From an uncultured Halieaceae bacterium (GTDB lineage: Bacteria; Pseudomonadota; Gammaproteobacteria; Pseudomonadales; Halieaceae): a stretch of DNA of 15,761 nucleotides. The notes beneath the pieces were generated by a model. That model was given only the letters and a program-made list of their open reading frames with translations. It was not told the DNA's origin and did no database searches. The stretch covers positions 1 through 15,761 of the forward strand of contig CALJFL010000115.1 in assembly GCA_938074135.1 (NCBI GenBank). The letters are read 5' to 3'. Below, piece by piece: positions 15,069-15,761 of this stretch (positions within the stretch are counted from its first letter, which is position 1; every line of letters begins with the position of its first letter). The translations under genes and the position numbers were made by a program.

Positions 15069-15761
15069 GTGACAAACAGCCTGACAACCCGCCTTATCGT
15101 TTTACTGACCTTATGTGCAGCGACCGTTATAGGCATTGGAATGCTGGTCGATTACCGTCTCTCCAAGAATGAGATACTCGAACGGGTCAAGCTTGAATCA
15201 CGAGAAACAATCTCCAGTGTCATCATCGACCTTGAAAACCTGCTCGACGGGGTTGAGGGGTCGACATTATTTCTCGGCAAAATATTGCAACAACGCGACT
15301 ACTCCATGGAAGGTCTCGAGCAAATGCTCAAGGACATTGTCGAGAATAACGAAGACATTTTCGGCTCGACAATCGCGCTAAATCCTGAGCTTGTCGATAA
15401 CCCTTTAGGCTTTGCCCCCTACTACTTTCATCGAGAGGGTATCCTCTCCTCTGCAAATCTCGCTGGCGAGCGGGATAACTACGCCGAGAAGGCCTGGTAC
15501 ATTGAGGCGGTTCGTGCCGGCAAGCCGATCTGGGTAGATCCGTACTTCGACTATGGCGGCGGCGAGGTGCTGATGACGACGTTCTCCGTTCCCGTCTTGC
15601 GCGTTAACGAGCATGGACAACAATACCTGTATGCAGTCGTGACGGCCGACGTGGCTTTGGACGAATTGCATCGCTATCTACAGGGGCTGCGGCTGGGCGA
15701 AAACGGCTTCGGAATTCTCCTGAGCAAGGATGGAACAGTGTTGAGTGCCCTCAGGCCGGAA
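15069..15761 (+). CDS. Membrane sensor with extracytoplasmic Cache domain, 3' partial
   Basis: A frame opening at GTG 15069 stays open to the window end (231 codons), so the C-terminal output part is missing. A transmembrane segment (about residues 8-25) is followed by an extracytoplasmic region. It carries a Cache-type sensory block with AWYIEAVRAGKPIWVDPYFD and GGGEVLMTTFSVPV, then YAVVTADVALDEL. These small-molecule-binding domains precede HAMP and output modules such as RsbU/SpoIIE phosphatases, histidine kinases, diguanylate cyclases or chemoreceptors; the output cannot be decided here. The particular motif is frequent in SpoIIE-type phosphatases as far as I recall. AAAGAG nine bases upstream supports the GTG; upstream codons are also open, so the start is tentative. 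GC of 15241-15420 is about 49% by count (88 of 180), lower than the flanking genes. Confidence 0.8.
   Translation, partial: MTNSLTTRLIVLLTLCAATVIGIGMLVDYRLSKNEILERVKLESRETISSVIIDLENLLDGVEGSTLFLGKILQQRDYSMEGLEQMLKDIVENNEDIFGSTIALNPELVDNPLGFAPYYFHREGILSSANLAGERDNYAEKAWYIEAVRAGKPIWVDPYFDYGGGEVLMTTFSVPVLRVNEHGQQYLYAVVTADVALDELHRYLQGLRLGENGFGILLSKDGTVLSALRPE

Overview
The window looks like a chromosomal segment of a free-living gammaproteobacterium with moderately high GC, probably from a Pseudomonas-like or marine relative. The main clue is gene order: a CtpA-type protease followed by a YibQ-type deacetylase, then hisB-hisH-hisA-hisF on the opposite strand, then mutY and yggX on the plus strand. 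I recall a similar order near the his genes in Pseudomonas. Protein matches are to gammaproteobacterial families throughout. I see no insertion sequence, CRISPR array, phage gene or rRNA. No stretch longer than about 300 bases lacks a gene.

Left part (1-6242): the 3' part of a ctpA-like S41 protease and an overlapping yibQ-like gene run on the plus strand (cell envelope module). yibQ collides tail-to-tail with hisF, overlapping it by 37 bases. The minus strand carries hisB, hisH, hisA and hisF as one compact operon. These cover imidazoleglycerol-phosphate dehydration, ProFAR isomerisation and the HisH/HisF synthase. Divergent from hisB are mutY and yggX, both guarding against oxidative damage (8-oxoG:A repair and an Fe-S/iron trafficking protein).

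Middle part (6243-8360): a tRNA-Phe(GAA) gene with its own promoter and a rho-independent terminator. It is followed by a tight plus-strand group of four genes: a small two-helix ion channel with an unusual selectivity filter, a YjdF/DUF2238 membrane protein, a half-length UPF0016/GDT1 transporter and a GNAT acetyltransferase of the spermidine/thialysine type. The group reads like a membrane or ion-homeostasis operon, but its physiological role is not known from sequence.

Right-middle part (8363-12782): a minus-strand operon rdgC - selU (mnmH) - selD - DUF1653. SelD is a 728-residue fusion of an FAD/NAD(P)-dependent oxidoreductase to selenophosphate synthetase. With SelU it can supply selenophosphate for 2-selenouridine in tRNA. 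Its coupling to the recombination-associated protein RdgC is the most unusual neighbourhood in the window.

Right end (13012-15761): divergent from rdgC lie an FAD-dependent oxidoreductase of the fumarate reductase/ketosteroid dehydrogenase superfamily, a glyoxalase I-like VOC protein with all four metal ligands, and the start of a membrane sensor with an extracytoplasmic Cache domain whose output domain lies outside the window. I found no clear undescribed system. The best leads are the selenium-RdgC operon, the odd channel filter next to a half-size GDT1 protein, and the uncharacterised FAD/VOC/sensor group.
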